64,000 bases of DNA from Microcoleus sp036704825 (GTDB lineage Bacteria > Cyanobacteriota > Cyanobacteriia > Cyanobacteriales > Microcoleaceae): assembly GCA_036704825.1 (NCBI GenBank), contig JAUBSN010000006.1, positions 62,001-126,000 on the forward strand, written 5' to 3'. Position 1 is the stretch's first letter, and each line of letters begins with the position of its first letter. The notes under the pieces are model-generated. The model saw nothing but the letters and a program-made list of their open reading frames with translations. It did no database searches and was not told the origin of the DNA. Below, one piece after another: positions 24,016 through 32,798 of the stretch. The position numbers and the translations under genes are program-made.

Positions 24016-27000
24016 TTACAAATTCGGAGTCTTTCTCCCCGCCTTCTGTACAGGAATAGCAACCGCCTGCGGTTTCTTATTCCCTGCAAACATCCCGAAG
24101 AAGTCGTGCAGCAAAATATAGAAACACGGAATAATAAACAGCGTCAGCAGCGTCGCCAGCGACAAACCGGAAAACACCACCACACCCAAAGGTTGCAAGA
24201 ATTCCGAACCGTCTCCAATGCCCAAAGCTAGGGGAAATAAACCCAAAACAGTGGTAATAGTTGTCATCAAAATCGGACGCAAGCGCTGAGGGGCCGCCCT
24301 GAGAATTGCTGTGGCGCGATCGACCTTTTCATCTTCCAGAATTTGGTTCGCCAACTCCACCATAATAATCGCATTATTTACCACAATTCCCACCAGCAAA
24401 ATCGCCCCCACAATCACCGTTGCGCCGATCGCAGTTTTAGTCGCATACAGCCCGAAAATCCCCCCAGCCAAAGCCAGCGGCACCGTCAGCATAATCACCA
24501 GCGGATCGACAAGCGAATTGTACTGCACCGCCATCACCACAAATACCAAAAACGCCGCCAAAGAACCCAAAACAATCAGCGAACTTTGCAATTCTCGGTT
24601 AGTTTCCGCCGCCGAACTCGGTATAACTCGCACTCCCGGCGGCAATTTGATTTCCGACAAAACTGCATCCACTTGTTTCAAAGCATCGCCCAAACTCGCG
24701 CCCTTATTAACATTCCCAGCAATCATGAAAACTTGGCGCTGGTTAAGCCTTTGAATTTCCCCAGGGGCTTTTCCCAGTTCAATATTCGCCACATCGCTCA
24801 AGCGGATAATGCTGTTATCCCTAGCAGTTAAAGGGATAAATTTTAGTGCAGAAATCGATTGAACAGAAGCGCGATCGAACTGTACCCGCACATCAACCAA
24901 ACGGTTTCCCCGCTGCAATTGCGTGGGAACAGAACCTTGAATTGCTGTCTGAATCGCCTCTCCAATTTGCCTCGCATTTAACCCGTAGATTTCCGCTTGT
25001 TCCCAGTTGGGGCGAATCTGCACTTCCGGCTGCTGCGGGTCTGCATCCGGGCGAAAAGTAGCTAAATTTACCTTCCGATCCAAAGTAGCCAATATCTCCC
25101 GGCCGGCTTGCTGCAATATTTGTTCGTTTTCGCCCTGAAGCAGGACATCAACTTCAGCGCCGCGCACTGGCGAATTAGTTAAGATCAAACCCCGCACATT
25201 TTCTGGATTCAGGCGCAAACGAGTATTTTTGGGCAAATCAATTTTTTGATTCAATTCTTGCGTAACTCGCTGCACAAAATCCAATGTATTGGTGCCAGGT
25301 TTCAGTGTAATGTTGCAACTGCCGCGCAGCACATTCTCAACCGTATTGTTGCCGAACAACAGGCCGCCCACTGTCGTCAAAGTGTATAGAGTTTCTGGTT
25401 GGCTGAGGATAATTTTATCCGCTTCTGCCATGATTTTTTGGTTGGTTGCCAAATTTGTCCCCGCAGGAAACAAAGCAAACAATCTCGCTTGGCCGGTATT
25501 AATTCTGGGCAATATTTCCTGGGGGATTTGACCGGCCATCAGCCAACTGCCGCCGCCCAATCCAATAATCGCTACTGCAATGATAATCAACCGCCACCGC
25601 ACTATGCCCGATAAAAATTTACCGTAACCGGCGGTAGCATTGGTAAAAGCTCGATCGAATGCGCGCAGCGGCCAAAACTTGCTCAAACCGCTGGATACCC
25701 GCAGCGCTAGCAGTCGAGAAGCCATCATCGGTACAACTGTCAATCCGACAATCAGAGAGGCCGCGACGGAGAAGCTGATGGTGAGAATTAATTCGTTGAA
25801 AAGTAAGGCAACTAAGCCGCCTATTAGCAAAAATGGCAGTACGGCAACTAAGTTAGTGATGGTGGAAGCCAATAAAGCTGATTCTAATTCTTGGCTGCTT
25901 TTTTCTGCTTGCTGGATCAACTGCTTGTTACTTAAACGCTGCTTGCCGTTGGCACTGTTTGTATTGCTGGTTCCTTCGACAATATTCTCCAGCATCACGA
26001 TCGAGTTATCGACCACAATTCCCACACCCAGCGCCAAACCTCCCAAACTAAAAACGTTCAGAGATAAACCAAAAACTCCCATCAGGATAATCGCCATTAA
26101 AGTTGCGAGGGGAATTGCTATGACAATAATCAAAGTTTGGCGAAGGGAAGCGAGGAACAGCAATACAGATGCCCCGGCTAAAACAGCCCCGGTCAAACCA
26201 GAAAATAGGACGTTGCTAATAGAATCGCGGATGAACTTAGACTCGTCGAAGGTATTGACGATAGTCGTGCCTTCGGGAATTGCCCCGGATTCTTTTAATT
26301 CTTCTAGCCGCTTTTTGATGCCGTCTACAACTGAGATTGTATTCGCGTCCGGCTGCTTTTGAATGCTAATTTTTACTGCTGATTTCTGATTGAGAAATAC
26401 TTTAACTCGTTCTTCTTCTGTACCGTCAATTACCTGAGCAAAATCGCGCAAAAAAACTCGTCTTGGCGGATTGGAACCCGATGCTTGAAAAGAAATTTCC
26501 TGAATTTCTTTCGCATTCTGAAAGCGCCCGACGGTGCGGGTTAAAGGTTCCGCTGCTTCTTCCCGCAGCCGCCCGCCGGAAGTGTCGAGGTTGCGGGATT
26601 CGAGGGCTGATAAAACGTCTGAAATACTGACGCCTAAAGATTGCAAGCGATTTAAGTCAATATTTACTTGAATTTCTTCTTGTACGCCGCCGGCAACGTC
26701 AATTGCTGCTATTCCTGGAATTACGTTGAGTTCCCTGGATAATTCTTCGTCGGCAAATACGCGCAAATCAACTCCTTGCAAGGAGTTGGAAGTGAGGGCA
26801 AATTCGTAAATCGGCTGCTGGGAAGGGTCAACTTTGGAGAGAGTGGGCGATTCAACTGTATCGGGAAGTCGGTTGCGGATGCGGTTGACAGCGGCGGTGG
26901 CGTCGTTGAGGGCCTGGTCGATGTTGCCCCCCGGTCTGAAGAATAAATCGACGCTGACTTGTCCTTCGCGAGTTCGGGAGAAAACTTGCATGACGCCTTC

Positions 27001-27243
27001 AGTGGCGGAAAGTCCTTGTTCGAGGGGGCGGGTAACTTCGTCAACTGCTACTTCTGGGGAGACTCCGGGGGCGTTTAAGCGCACGCCGATGCGGGGATAG
27101 GTGATGGAGGGCAGCAAGTCAACGGGCAGTTGGGTGATGTAAAAAAAGCCCACGATTATAATAGCAAGTGTCAGCATCAGAGTGCCGATGTGGCGGCGGA
27201 TAGCGGTCCCGCTAATACTGAATCCGGTTTTGTCGGGGGTCAT
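24016..27243 (-). CDS. RND-family efflux permease (HAE1 / AcrB-like)
   Basis: 1075 aa, the usual length. First membrane helix near residues 20-35; large periplasmic loops between TM1-2 and TM7-8; TM4 carries LGVGIVVDNSIVMLENI with the proton-relay Asp; TM10-12 show VQYNSLVDPLVIMLTVPLAL and GIVVNNAIIMVE. It is a proton-driven inner-membrane pump for drugs or other hydrophobic compounds, normally a trimer with a periplasmic adaptor and outer-membrane channel. Neither partner gene is adjacent; they may lie elsewhere. Substrate unknown. Confidence 0.93.
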   Translation of the reverse strand: MTPDKTGFSISGTAIRRHIGTLMLTLAIIIVGFFYITQLPVDLLPSITYPRIGVRLNAPGVSPEVAVDEVTRPLEQGLSATEGVMQVFSRTREGQVSVDLFFRPGGNIDQALNDATAAVNRIRNRLPDTVESPTLSKVDPSQQPIYEFALTSNSLQGVDLRVFADEELSRELNVIPGIAAIDVAGGVQEEIQVNIDLNRLQSLGVSISDVLSALESRNLDTSGGRLREEAAEPLTRTVGRFQNAKEIQEISFQASGSNPPRRVFLRDFAQVIDGTEEERVKVFLNQKSAVKISIQKQPDANTISVVDGIKKRLEELKESGAIPEGTTIVNTFDESKFIRDSISNVLFSGLTGAVLAGASVLLFLASLRQTLIIVIAIPLATLMAIILMGVFGLSLNVFSLGGLALGVGIVVDNSIVMLENIVEGTSNTNSANGKQRLSNKQLIQQAEKSSQELESALLASTITNLVAVLPFLLIGGLVALLFNELILTISFSVAASLIVGLTVVPMMASRLLALRVSSGLSKFWPLRAFDRAFTNATAGYGKFLSGIVRWRLIIIAVAIIGLGGGSWLMAGQIPQEILPRINTGQARLFALFPAGTNLATNQKIMAEADKIILSQPETLYTLTTVGGLLFGNNTVENVLRGSCNITLKPGTNTLDFVQRVTQELNQKIDLPKNTRLRLNPENVRGLILTNSPVRGAEVDVLLQGENEQILQQAGREILATLDRKVNLATFRPDADPQQPEVQIRPNWEQAEIYGLNARQIGEAIQTAIQGSVPTQLQRGNRLVDVRVQFDRASVQSISALKFIPLTARDNSIIRLSDVANIELGKAPGEIQRLNQRQVFMIAGNVNKGASLGDALKQVDAVLSEIKLPPGVRVIPSSAAETNRELQSSLIVLGSLAAFLVFVVMAVQYNSLVDPLVIMLTVPLALAGGIFGLYATKTAIGATVIVGAILLVGIVVNNAIIMVELANQILEDEKVDRATAILRAAPQRLRPILMTTITTVLGLFPLALGIGDGSEFLQPLGVVVFSGLSLATLLTLFIIPCFYILLHDFFGMFAGNKKPQAVAIPVQKAGRKTPNL

Positions 27244-27639
27244 TTGATTTTAGATTTTAAATTGAAAAGTTTACACCGTCAGTCAGCCTGCAAAGGAATG
27301 AATCGCGGGGCTGGCGACCAAATTGTTTTCGGTCAGGCTTTATTTTGTATAGGGAGTGAGAGAATCTTTACGCTCCGCACCTGACAAGTAGTATAATAAA
27401 TTTTAATAAATTGTCAAAAATGTTTTTTATAATATTCCTTTAGAGGTAGTTGATCGCCCACAACCCAGATTGGCAGAAATTGCGATCGGCTTTTGAATCT
27501 CTCTAAGTTATCACAATTAGGAACAGGCATCTTGCCTGTTCCTAAACTCTTCTTCCCTCTTCCTTCTTCCCTCTTCCGACGGACATCGGACTGACATCCG
27601 TTACATCCGTTACAGAATCCGTTGCCGAACTTCCTTCTT
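27244..27639. other. Intergenic region without a gene
   Basis: This 396-bp gap between two minus-strand genes holds an AT-rich stretch (27390-27445), a palindrome at 27518-27544, CTTCCTT-like units (27548-27575) and ACATCCGTT repeats (about 27594-27615). It should contain the promoter of the RND gene and the end of the txlA transcript; no convincing coding sequence is present. Confidence 0.6.
27518..27544. repeat. Palindrome TAGGAACAGGC / GCCTGTTCCTA
   Basis: 11-bp perfect arms around ATCTT. It is a compact dispersed hairpin of the type frequent in Oscillatoriales intergenic DNA and may act as a terminator for the upstream txlA transcript. Confidence 0.75.
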
Positions 27640-28242
27640 TTACTGTACTTGAGAACCGTGGGCGCGGGGGTCTGAGCTACTTGTTTTCACAGGCCCTGTG
27701 GGGGGAGTAAAATTAGAAACTTGACCGCCTGCTTGGACGTGTGGCAGAGGTTTTCCTGCAATTAAAGCTTCTAAGTTAGCTTCCATAATAGTGCGCGGCA
27801 TTTCGCCGATCGTTTCAGCAACGGCACTGCCTTTATCGTTCAAATAGACAAAGTGCGGAATGCCGTCTACTCGATATTTGGTGATTTCTGGCAGCCATTT
27901 GTCATTGTCTACATTCAGCATCACAAAATTCATCGGTTCGGCGTATTTCTGTTTGATTTCGCTCAGATCGTTAGCCATTGCCTGACAGCTACCGCACCAA
28001 TTAGCATAAAATTCCATGAGTGTCGGTTTGCCATTGATCAAAGCTGTTTCTAATGGCGTTGAAGCTTTTGCCATGTCGGTGAGACTGCTTGACGGCGTTT
28101 GGGTTTGCAGCCCGAAGAAGATAGATATTGAAAGGGCGATCGCTGCTAACACAATCAATAAGTTTCTGAGGCGCGTGGCGACTTTTGTTTCGGGATTTTT
28201 GGCGGCGGGGACGACTGTTGACTTGGGCGAATTCTGAGTCAT
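27640..28242 (-). CDS. txlA: Membrane-anchored thioredoxin-like protein, TxlA type
   Basis: 200 aa. An N-terminal cytoplasmic segment is followed by one membrane helix (about 27-46) and a thioredoxin domain (about 60-170) with the redox motif WCGSC (C83, C86) and the cis-Pro loop VDGIPHFVYLN. It resembles cyanobacterial TxlA and chloroplast HCF164, thylakoid-anchored thiol oxidoreductases needed for cytochrome c / b6f maturation. The C-terminal tail after ~175 is disordered. It is divergent from the ferredoxin gene next door. Confidence 0.85.
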   Translation of the reverse strand: MTQNSPKSTVVPAAKNPETKVATRLRNLLIVLAAIALSISIFFGLQTQTPSSSLTDMAKASTPLETALINGKPTLMEFYANWCGSCQAMANDLSEIKQKYAEPMNFVMLNVDNDKWLPEITKYRVDGIPHFVYLNDKGSAVAETIGEMPRTIMEANLEALIAGKPLPHVQAGGQVSNFTPPTGPVKTSSSDPRAHGSQVQ

Positions 28243-28420
28243 AAAATAAATTGCGCTTTGATTTCTATGTTTTTATTTTAAATAATAGATTCAGATTATA
28301 GCACATTTTGAGATAATCAGACCCATCTCATAAAAATTTGTGCTACAGGCAGTAATTAGACCAAGTGCGCTAAAACAGAAGATAACAAAGATTGTTTGTA
28401 AATTACCGAGGACTTGCAGG

Positions 28421-28825
28421 GTGAAAAAACGGGTGACGCTGACGTTTCCGCAACGATCGATCCAAATGCCTGTCACCTATCGACTAGCCAAGGATTTTAA
28501 CGTTGCAGCCAACATTATCCGCGCTCAGGTGGCTCCCAATCAAGTGGGCAAACTGGTGCTAGAGTTATCAGGGGACATCGACCAACTAGAAGCGGCGATC
28601 GACTGGATGCGATCGCAAAACATCGGCGTTTCCCTAGCCAGCCGCGAAATACTCATAGACGAAGATATCTGCGTTCACTGCGGTTTGTGTACGGGAGTTT
28701 GCCCGACAGAAGCCTTGACCCTTGACCCCGAAAGCTTTAAACTAAGTTTTGCTCGATCGCGGTGTATCGTGTGCGAGCAGTGCATCCCTACCTGTCCGGT
28801 ACAAGCTATTTCTACTAACCTCTAG
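28421..28825 (+). CDS. NIL-domain / 2x[4Fe-4S] ferredoxin protein
   Basis: 134 aa from the GTG at 28421, preceded by GAGGA at suitable distance; upstream codons do not fit the family. Residues about 1-75 form a NIL-type ACT-like domain (VTLTFPQRSIQMPVTYRLAK). Then come two cluster motifs, CVHCGLCTGVCPTEAL and CIVCEQCIPTCPVQAI, each CxxCxxCxxxCP. This architecture is known in cyanobacteria and methanogens in proteins linked to sulfur or homocysteine metabolism; the exact role here is not established. It is probably cytoplasmic and a low-potential electron carrier. Confidence 0.85.
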   Translation: MKKRVTLTFPQRSIQMPVTYRLAKDFNVAANIIRAQVAPNQVGKLVLELSGDIDQLEAAIDWMRSQNIGVSLASREILIDEDICVHCGLCTGVCPTEALTLDPESFKLSFARSRCIVCEQCIPTCPVQAISTNL

Positions 28826-28891
28826 GTCTTGTACAAACTTCTCGGGAGCATCATCTTTTTTTTTGCCTGGTTCTCCTAATTGTGCCATTGG

Positions 28892-29335
28892 ATGAAAAAA
28901 AACTCTTGGGTTTCCCTAACTCTACTTTTTGTTACTTATTTCATTTTTGGCTGGAAATTATCTGAGTTTGATGTTCCCCCGCACCTGACTTGGTTTCTAG
29001 CCGTAGCTTCAATTTTAGTGTTGGCTGTCGCCTTGTCGTTCCCTCTGAAAAACATAAAAGCCTTAATTGTGAAGTGGTTTTCGAGCGATCTGGGTGCTTT
29101 TATTTCTATTATTGTAGGAGCTTTGGTGGCAGTGGTAGTTTTTGCCTGGATGCACCTTTTTGCTACTTGTTTGCTCTTGATTTCAGCCGGAGCTTTGGCA
29201 AGACTCGATATTCAAATGTCTGGTTGGAAGAATTGGCGGGCTTTTGCGGTATTAGCTACTATTTCTTTCACAGGTGTGGGGTTGGGCGGAGCGATAGAGT
29301 TTTTGTTAAAAACAGGAAGGCTCGTATTATATTAA
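28892..29335 (+). CDS. Small integral membrane protein of unknown function
   Basis: 147 aa from ATG 28892 (MKKNSWVSLTLLF). Four predicted membrane helices: about 6-24, 30-50, 65-95 and 115-135, joined by short loops; the C-terminus ends KTGRLVLY. I do not recognise the family, although similar short four-helix proteins are common in cyanobacteria. It lies 66 bp after the ferredoxin gene on the same strand and may be cotranscribed. Confidence 0.6.
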   Translation: MKKNSWVSLTLLFVTYFIFGWKLSEFDVPPHLTWFLAVASILVLAVALSFPLKNIKALIVKWFSSDLGAFISIIVGALVAVVVFAWMHLFATCLLLISAGALARLDIQMSGWKNWRAFAVLATISFTGVGLGGAIEFLLKTGRLVLY

Positions 29336-29660
29336 TTGAGCCGAGGAAATTTACCCAAGCAAATTATCCAACTCGCAACAGATATTTAGCCGACAACTAT
29401 CGGATTGCCAATCAATAAATACAGCTCATTTTTTTCAATCCCCACCCGGATTAAGTCGTGTTTCAACCCTCGCGAGATACAGCTTCTCAATTACCGATTC
29501 CCCGTTTACCGTTGCCTATTCCCAATTACCTATTACCTATTACCGACGAACCTGGAGTGCAACTGAAAACCGCTATGCCAGTATTGAGATGTAGCGACTG
29601 TCGCTCAAAATGTTATTCCCAAGAGCCCGCAACTCCGGCAGCCAAAAACTCGATCGCAAT

Positions 29661-29685
29661 AAAAAAGCAGCTTGAGGAAGCTGCT
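29661..29685 (-). terminator. Rho-independent terminator (minus strand)
   Basis: Read on the minus strand: AGCAGCTT, loop CCTC, AAGCTGCT, then six Ts (29666-29661). No gene ends directly before it; it may stop transcripts from aroK 560 bp upstream or from the small ORF at 29879-30007. Confidence 0.75.
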
Positions 29686-29878
29686 CGTCAGAATGCATGA
29701 GGTATTGTTTTTAGAATAAAACAGCTTAAATTCGATCGGTGCTGGGTTACATTTTTTGATACGGGAAAATTGATGAGTGAATGGACGATCGTAAAATCGT
29801 CACATAGGAGGATAGCATTGATGCTAAATTTCCCGACAATCAAGTTAGCGTTTAACTGTCCTTGCGCCCTACAGCCCT

Positions 29879-30007
29879 TCAGCGGTGGGGCCATTTTATT
29901 TTTAGGGAGAACTCAATAGCCGACTTTAACGCCTCGACAAGTCTGCCATCAGTTTTTGCATACAATCTCCGCATCGCCACATTTTCATACTTATAAAACT
30001 TACGCAT
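29879..30007 (-). CDS. Possible small protein or remnant (42 aa)
   Basis: The ORF reads MRKFYKYENVAMRRLY...SLKIKW, basic and helical with even amino-acid use, unlike random intergenic translation here. A stop codon precedes the start three codons upstream and no Shine-Dalgarno sequence is obvious. It could be a real short protein or the decayed end of a longer gene. The terminator 190 bp downstream on the same strand gives mild support for a transcript. Family unknown. Confidence 0.3.
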   Translation of the reverse strand: MRKFYKYENVAMRRLYAKTDGRLVEALKSAIEFSLKIKWPHR

Positions 30008-30242
30008 CGCATCTACTCAAACCCGGTTGATTCCCAAACATTAGACAGTTAAACAGATACACTAAGGCAAAAATCAGTATTTTTACCGAAGTCATGCCAG
30101 TTGAGATTTGAGATTTGAGATTTGGGAATAACTGATGAAGCTGGTGGTTTGGAGCTTGCGTACTGTTGCATTATTTTTTTGAGCTGGTATCAAAAGTCCT
30201 CAGAAACCTGTTATTTTCCCAGAAACCCGGTTTCTGAGTGTA

Positions 30243-30794
30243 TTAATTTATATCATGCCCGGTTTCTGGTTTGATAACTTTTTGGATTTCCTCGATCGCC
30301 CTAGCCGCCGCTGCTTCAGGTCTTTCGCCCAAACCTGTACAGACTCGGACATCTGCTTGAGTGTAGAAACGCTCTCGCTCGTTCAAAAGGCTTTGCAGCT
30401 TAGATTTGAGCTCGCCCTCCCGCAGTAGGGGTCGAGCGGTGTCCGAACGCAATCGATCGTACAGTTGATCTACAGGCACATCCAGCCAAACCACTATACC
30501 GTAGTGCAAATAACTCCAATTCATCGATCGGGCAACAATACCGCCGCCCGTAGCCACGACCGAATTTTTATAAGCAGACAATTCGCCGAGCACTTTAGTT
30601 TCTAGTTCCCGAAATGCCTCTTCCCCTTCTCGCTCAAAAATCTCAGCAATTGACTGATTAGCAACTCGAACAATTAGTTCATCAGTATCAAAAAAACGGT
30701 ATTTTAATTTTCTTGCCAAAATCCGCCCCACCGTTGTTTTTCCCGCACCCATCATCCCGACGAGATAGATATTCACTCCCCTCAAACAATCCAC
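30243..30794 (-). CDS. aroK: Shikimate kinase
   Basis: 183 aa from GTG 30794. A perfect GGAGGA lies 7 bp upstream of that GTG and only ~1 bp from an alternative TTG at 30800, so GTG is preferred. Walker A is GMMGAGKTTVGRIL; the shikimate-binding DTDE follows in FFDTDELIV; also ETKVLGEL and GGGIVARSMN. It phosphorylates shikimate at O3 in chorismate synthesis, in the cytoplasm. The lapA-like gene ends 22 bp upstream, so the two are very likely cotranscribed. Confidence 0.95.
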   Translation of the reverse strand: MDCLRGVNIYLVGMMGAGKTTVGRILARKLKYRFFDTDELIVRVANQSIAEIFEREGEEAFRELETKVLGELSAYKNSVVATGGGIVARSMNWSYLHYGIVVWLDVPVDQLYDRLRSDTARPLLREGELKSKLQSLLNERERFYTQADVRVCTGLGERPEAAAARAIEEIQKVIKPETGHDIN

Positions 30795-30816
30795 TGCCAA
30801 ATCCTCCGATATTTTG

Positions 30817-31707
30817 CTATTTTTTCAAGTCAATCCGCCCGCCACTGGGCGGTTCGTCGTCCTCAAACTCATCATCCTCATCCAATCCCCAATCATCCTC
30901 TGCTTCTACACTAGGATTGTTCGGTACTTCCCCGCCACCTGACTTAGGTATCGCATCTTGCGGGGGAACCAGCACCCGATACTCGGCATCGTAGACAGAC
31001 TCAGTTTGCCCCACCCCAGACTGGCTCGGATCTCGATACCCGTAAGAGTATACCGAGCCAGCCCAAGACTTGCTTTTCGGTTCCTGTTTAGCTTCGTAAT
31101 CCCTCGGATTTGCCCTTGCAACGTCATTTACCTGCGGTCGATCGGAAAAATCGCGATCGTCCCCCCAATCGTCATCGCTGCCTTGAGAGCCGGATTTTGA
31201 GCCATCTGAGACCCAATCATCCTCATCGTCTGCCGCTGCTGCATAAGTCCCCGGTTGAGGGTAATCCTTGGCCGCAGCAGGGTTTGGAGTTTCTTGCTGG
31301 AAAGTCCGGGCACTGTAACTCGCCGGCGTACCGTACTCAGTTCGGTAGGAAGCAGCAGCCCGATTTTGGCTATTTTCCGAATTCAGATAAGGGTCAATTT
31401 CCTGTTTTCTAGGAGGGGGAGGCGGCGTGTAAGGTGTTCTCCCGTCCTCTGGGAAAGTATCGGGACGGCTGCGACTGTCGCGGCCGGTGCGGTCTCGCGT
31501 TTGAGATAAGTAATTTGAAAAAGCGAGCAAACCAGAAATCAATAAAGAGGTGACAACTCCTGCCGCCATGCTGAGCAAAATCCAAATAGATAAGGGCAAA
31601 GCAGGCGATCGAACTCCCAAAAATACCAGCGATAATGCCGGCTCCACATTTTGCAGGGCAAAAATAGTTAGCCCCGCCACAATTACTAGCAAAAATACAG
31701 GTCGCAT
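30817..31707 (-). CDS. LapA-domain (DUF1049) membrane protein with long acidic tail
   Basis: 296 aa. Two N-terminal helices (about 1-20 and 40-63: PVFLLVIVAGLTIF and LSIWILLSMAAGVVTSLLIS) match the LapA/YciS domain. The remaining ~230 residues are hydrophilic and disordered, with Asp/Ser/Pro-rich segments (SQGSDDDWGDDRDF; DDEFEDDEPPSGG). In enterobacteria LapA helps control lipopolysaccharide assembly; whether this holds in cyanobacteria is unproven. It lies between ubiX and aroK on the minus strand. Confidence 0.75.
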   Translation of the reverse strand: MRPVFLLVIVAGLTIFALQNVEPALSLVFLGVRSPALPLSIWILLSMAAGVVTSLLISGLLAFSNYLSQTRDRTGRDSRSRPDTFPEDGRTPYTPPPPPRKQEIDPYLNSENSQNRAAASYRTEYGTPASYSARTFQQETPNPAAAKDYPQPGTYAAAADDEDDWVSDGSKSGSQGSDDDWGDDRDFSDRPQVNDVARANPRDYEAKQEPKSKSWAGSVYSYGYRDPSQSGVGQTESVYDAEYRVLVPPQDAIPKSGGGEVPNNPSVEAEDDWGLDEDDEFEDDEPPSGGRIDLKK

Positions 31708-31745
31708 ATTAAAAATATTGGTAATTGGGAATTGGTAATTTGTAA

Positions 31746-31780
31746 ATGACTAATAACTAATGACTAATGACTAATGACTA
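31746..31780 (+). repeat. Tandem heptamers (ACTAATG type) between lapA-like and ubiX
   Basis: The array runs GACTAATAACTAATGACTAA and continues with ACTAATG units up to the ubiX stop region, the same unit as before bamA. Confidence 0.8.
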
Positions 31781-32395
31781 CTCTTCTTCCTTCCAGCGTT
31801 TGAGAGGAACGCAGTCAATCCCCAACTGGTCTAAAGCGCGAGCCACCACAAAGTCTACCAAATCTTCAATAGTTTGCGGATTGTGATACCAAGCGGGAAT
31901 CGCTGGTACAATTCTAGCTCCAGCTTCTGCCAAGGTAGTCAAATTCCGCAGGTGAATCAAGCTAAAAGGCGTTTCCCGAGGCACGAGTACCAATTTTCTC
32001 CCTTCCTTGAGCTGAACGTCGGCTGCTCTTTCGAGCAAATCCGAGCTCAAGCCAGCCGCCAATTTTCCTAGTGTACTCATGCTACAGGGAATAATCATCA
32101 TCCCTTGGGTACGAAACGAGCCGCTAGCAATGTTAGCACCGACATCTTGCCAAGGATGGCACCGGAGTTTACCCATTGTGGGTACTCCTGCTTGTTCCCG
32201 CCAGAATTCTTCTTGCAGAGTCGGTTCTGCCGGCATTCGGATGTTCTGTTCGCTTTGCCAAACCATGTAAGTAGATTTGGAAGCCACGAGTTCGATCGCG
32301 CGATCGGCTTCCAACAGAAACTTTAGAGTTCGCACCGCATAAATCAGTCCCGATGCACCGGTAACTCCTACAATGAGGGGGTAGTTATTCGTCAT
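31778..32395 (-). CDS. ubiX: Flavin prenyltransferase
   Basis: 205 aa. UbiX/Pad1 signatures: PLIVGVTGASGLIYAVRTL, VASKSTYMVW, MIIPCSMSTLGKLAAGLSSD, LVLVPRETPFSLIHLRNL and AIPAWYHNPQ. It makes the prenylated FMN cofactor needed by UbiD-type decarboxylases, used in cyanobacteria for plastoquinone synthesis. No ubiD is in the window. It heads a likely ubiX-lapA-aroK transcription unit. Confidence 0.93.
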   Translation of the reverse strand: MTNNYPLIVGVTGASGLIYAVRTLKFLLEADRAIELVASKSTYMVWQSEQNIRMPAEPTLQEEFWREQAGVPTMGKLRCHPWQDVGANIASGSFRTQGMMIIPCSMSTLGKLAAGLSSDLLERAADVQLKEGRKLVLVPRETPFSLIHLRNLTTLAEAGARIVPAIPAWYHNPQTIEDLVDFVVARALDQLGIDCVPLKRWKEEE

Positions 32396-32479
32396 TAGTT
32401 ATTTGTTAGTTTACGGTTTACTGTTGTTAGTAATTAGTGGTTATAACGAACTTTTTAGCATTGAAATTATTCCGATCTA

Positions 32480-32590
32480 TATTCTCTTCATCTGCGTATG
32501 TCTGCGTCTATCCCTTGTCCGGGGCGGTTAACAAATTCTCTTTTTTTAACCGCAGATGAGGGCAGATTAACACAGATTCACGCAGATAAA
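32480..32590. repeat. Imperfect inverted repeat of TCTGCG-type dispersed sequence
   Basis: CATCTGCGTATGTCTGCGTC on the left faces AACCGCAGATGAGGGCAGAT and ACGCAGATAAA on the right, both ending inward in a GCGGTTAA / TTAACCGC pair. It is related in style to the CCTCTGCG family near 2.7-5.9 kb. It lies in the 403-bp gap 32396-32798, which holds no gene. Confidence 0.6.
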
Positions 32591-32726
32591 TTAGATCTAA
32601 TCCAGTTGCACCGTCCGTAATTGTTGAGTTTTGACTGGATTTGTCGCCCGACGTTCCTACCGGATTTGATATTAGTCATTAATTATTTATTGATGATTGC
32701 TGAGTATAGTGGGCAGCAGAGTTCTT

Positions 32727-32761
32727 AATACTTAGTTGCTAGACAATGACAACTAAGTATT
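32727..32761. repeat. 12-bp perfect hairpin between rnr and ubiX
   Basis: AATACTTAGTTG (32727-32738) and CAACTAAGTATT (32750-32761) around an 11-base loop. No T tract follows, so termination is uncertain. CAACTGT repeats (about 32768-32792) lie next to it. Confidence 0.6.
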
Positions 32762-32798
32762 GAGGAAAATCAACAGTCAACTGTCAACTGTCAATTGA

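Larger units (their letters stand above)
29336..30242. other. 907-bp gap with a terminator and possible small ORFs
   Basis: No established gene. It contains ATTACCTATTACC-type short repeats (29490-29545), a minus-strand terminator (29661-29685), a minus-strand 42-codon ORF (29879-30007), GAGATTT heptamers (30101-30125) and an AGAAACCCGGTTTCT palindrome (about 30220-30236). A plus-strand 32-codon ORF at 29821-29919 has a good AGGAGG 9 bp upstream, but its protein resembles nothing I know. Confidence 0.5.

Noticed and set aside
25640..26362. 240-codon ORF antisense to the RND permease
   Set aside because: It overlaps conserved membrane segments of the permease entirely; its Ser/Thr/Lys-rich product is typical of an antisense shadow.
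29458..29700. 80-codon plus-strand ORF
   Set aside because: It is largely translated from ATTACCTATTACC-type repeats and runs over the minus-strand terminator.
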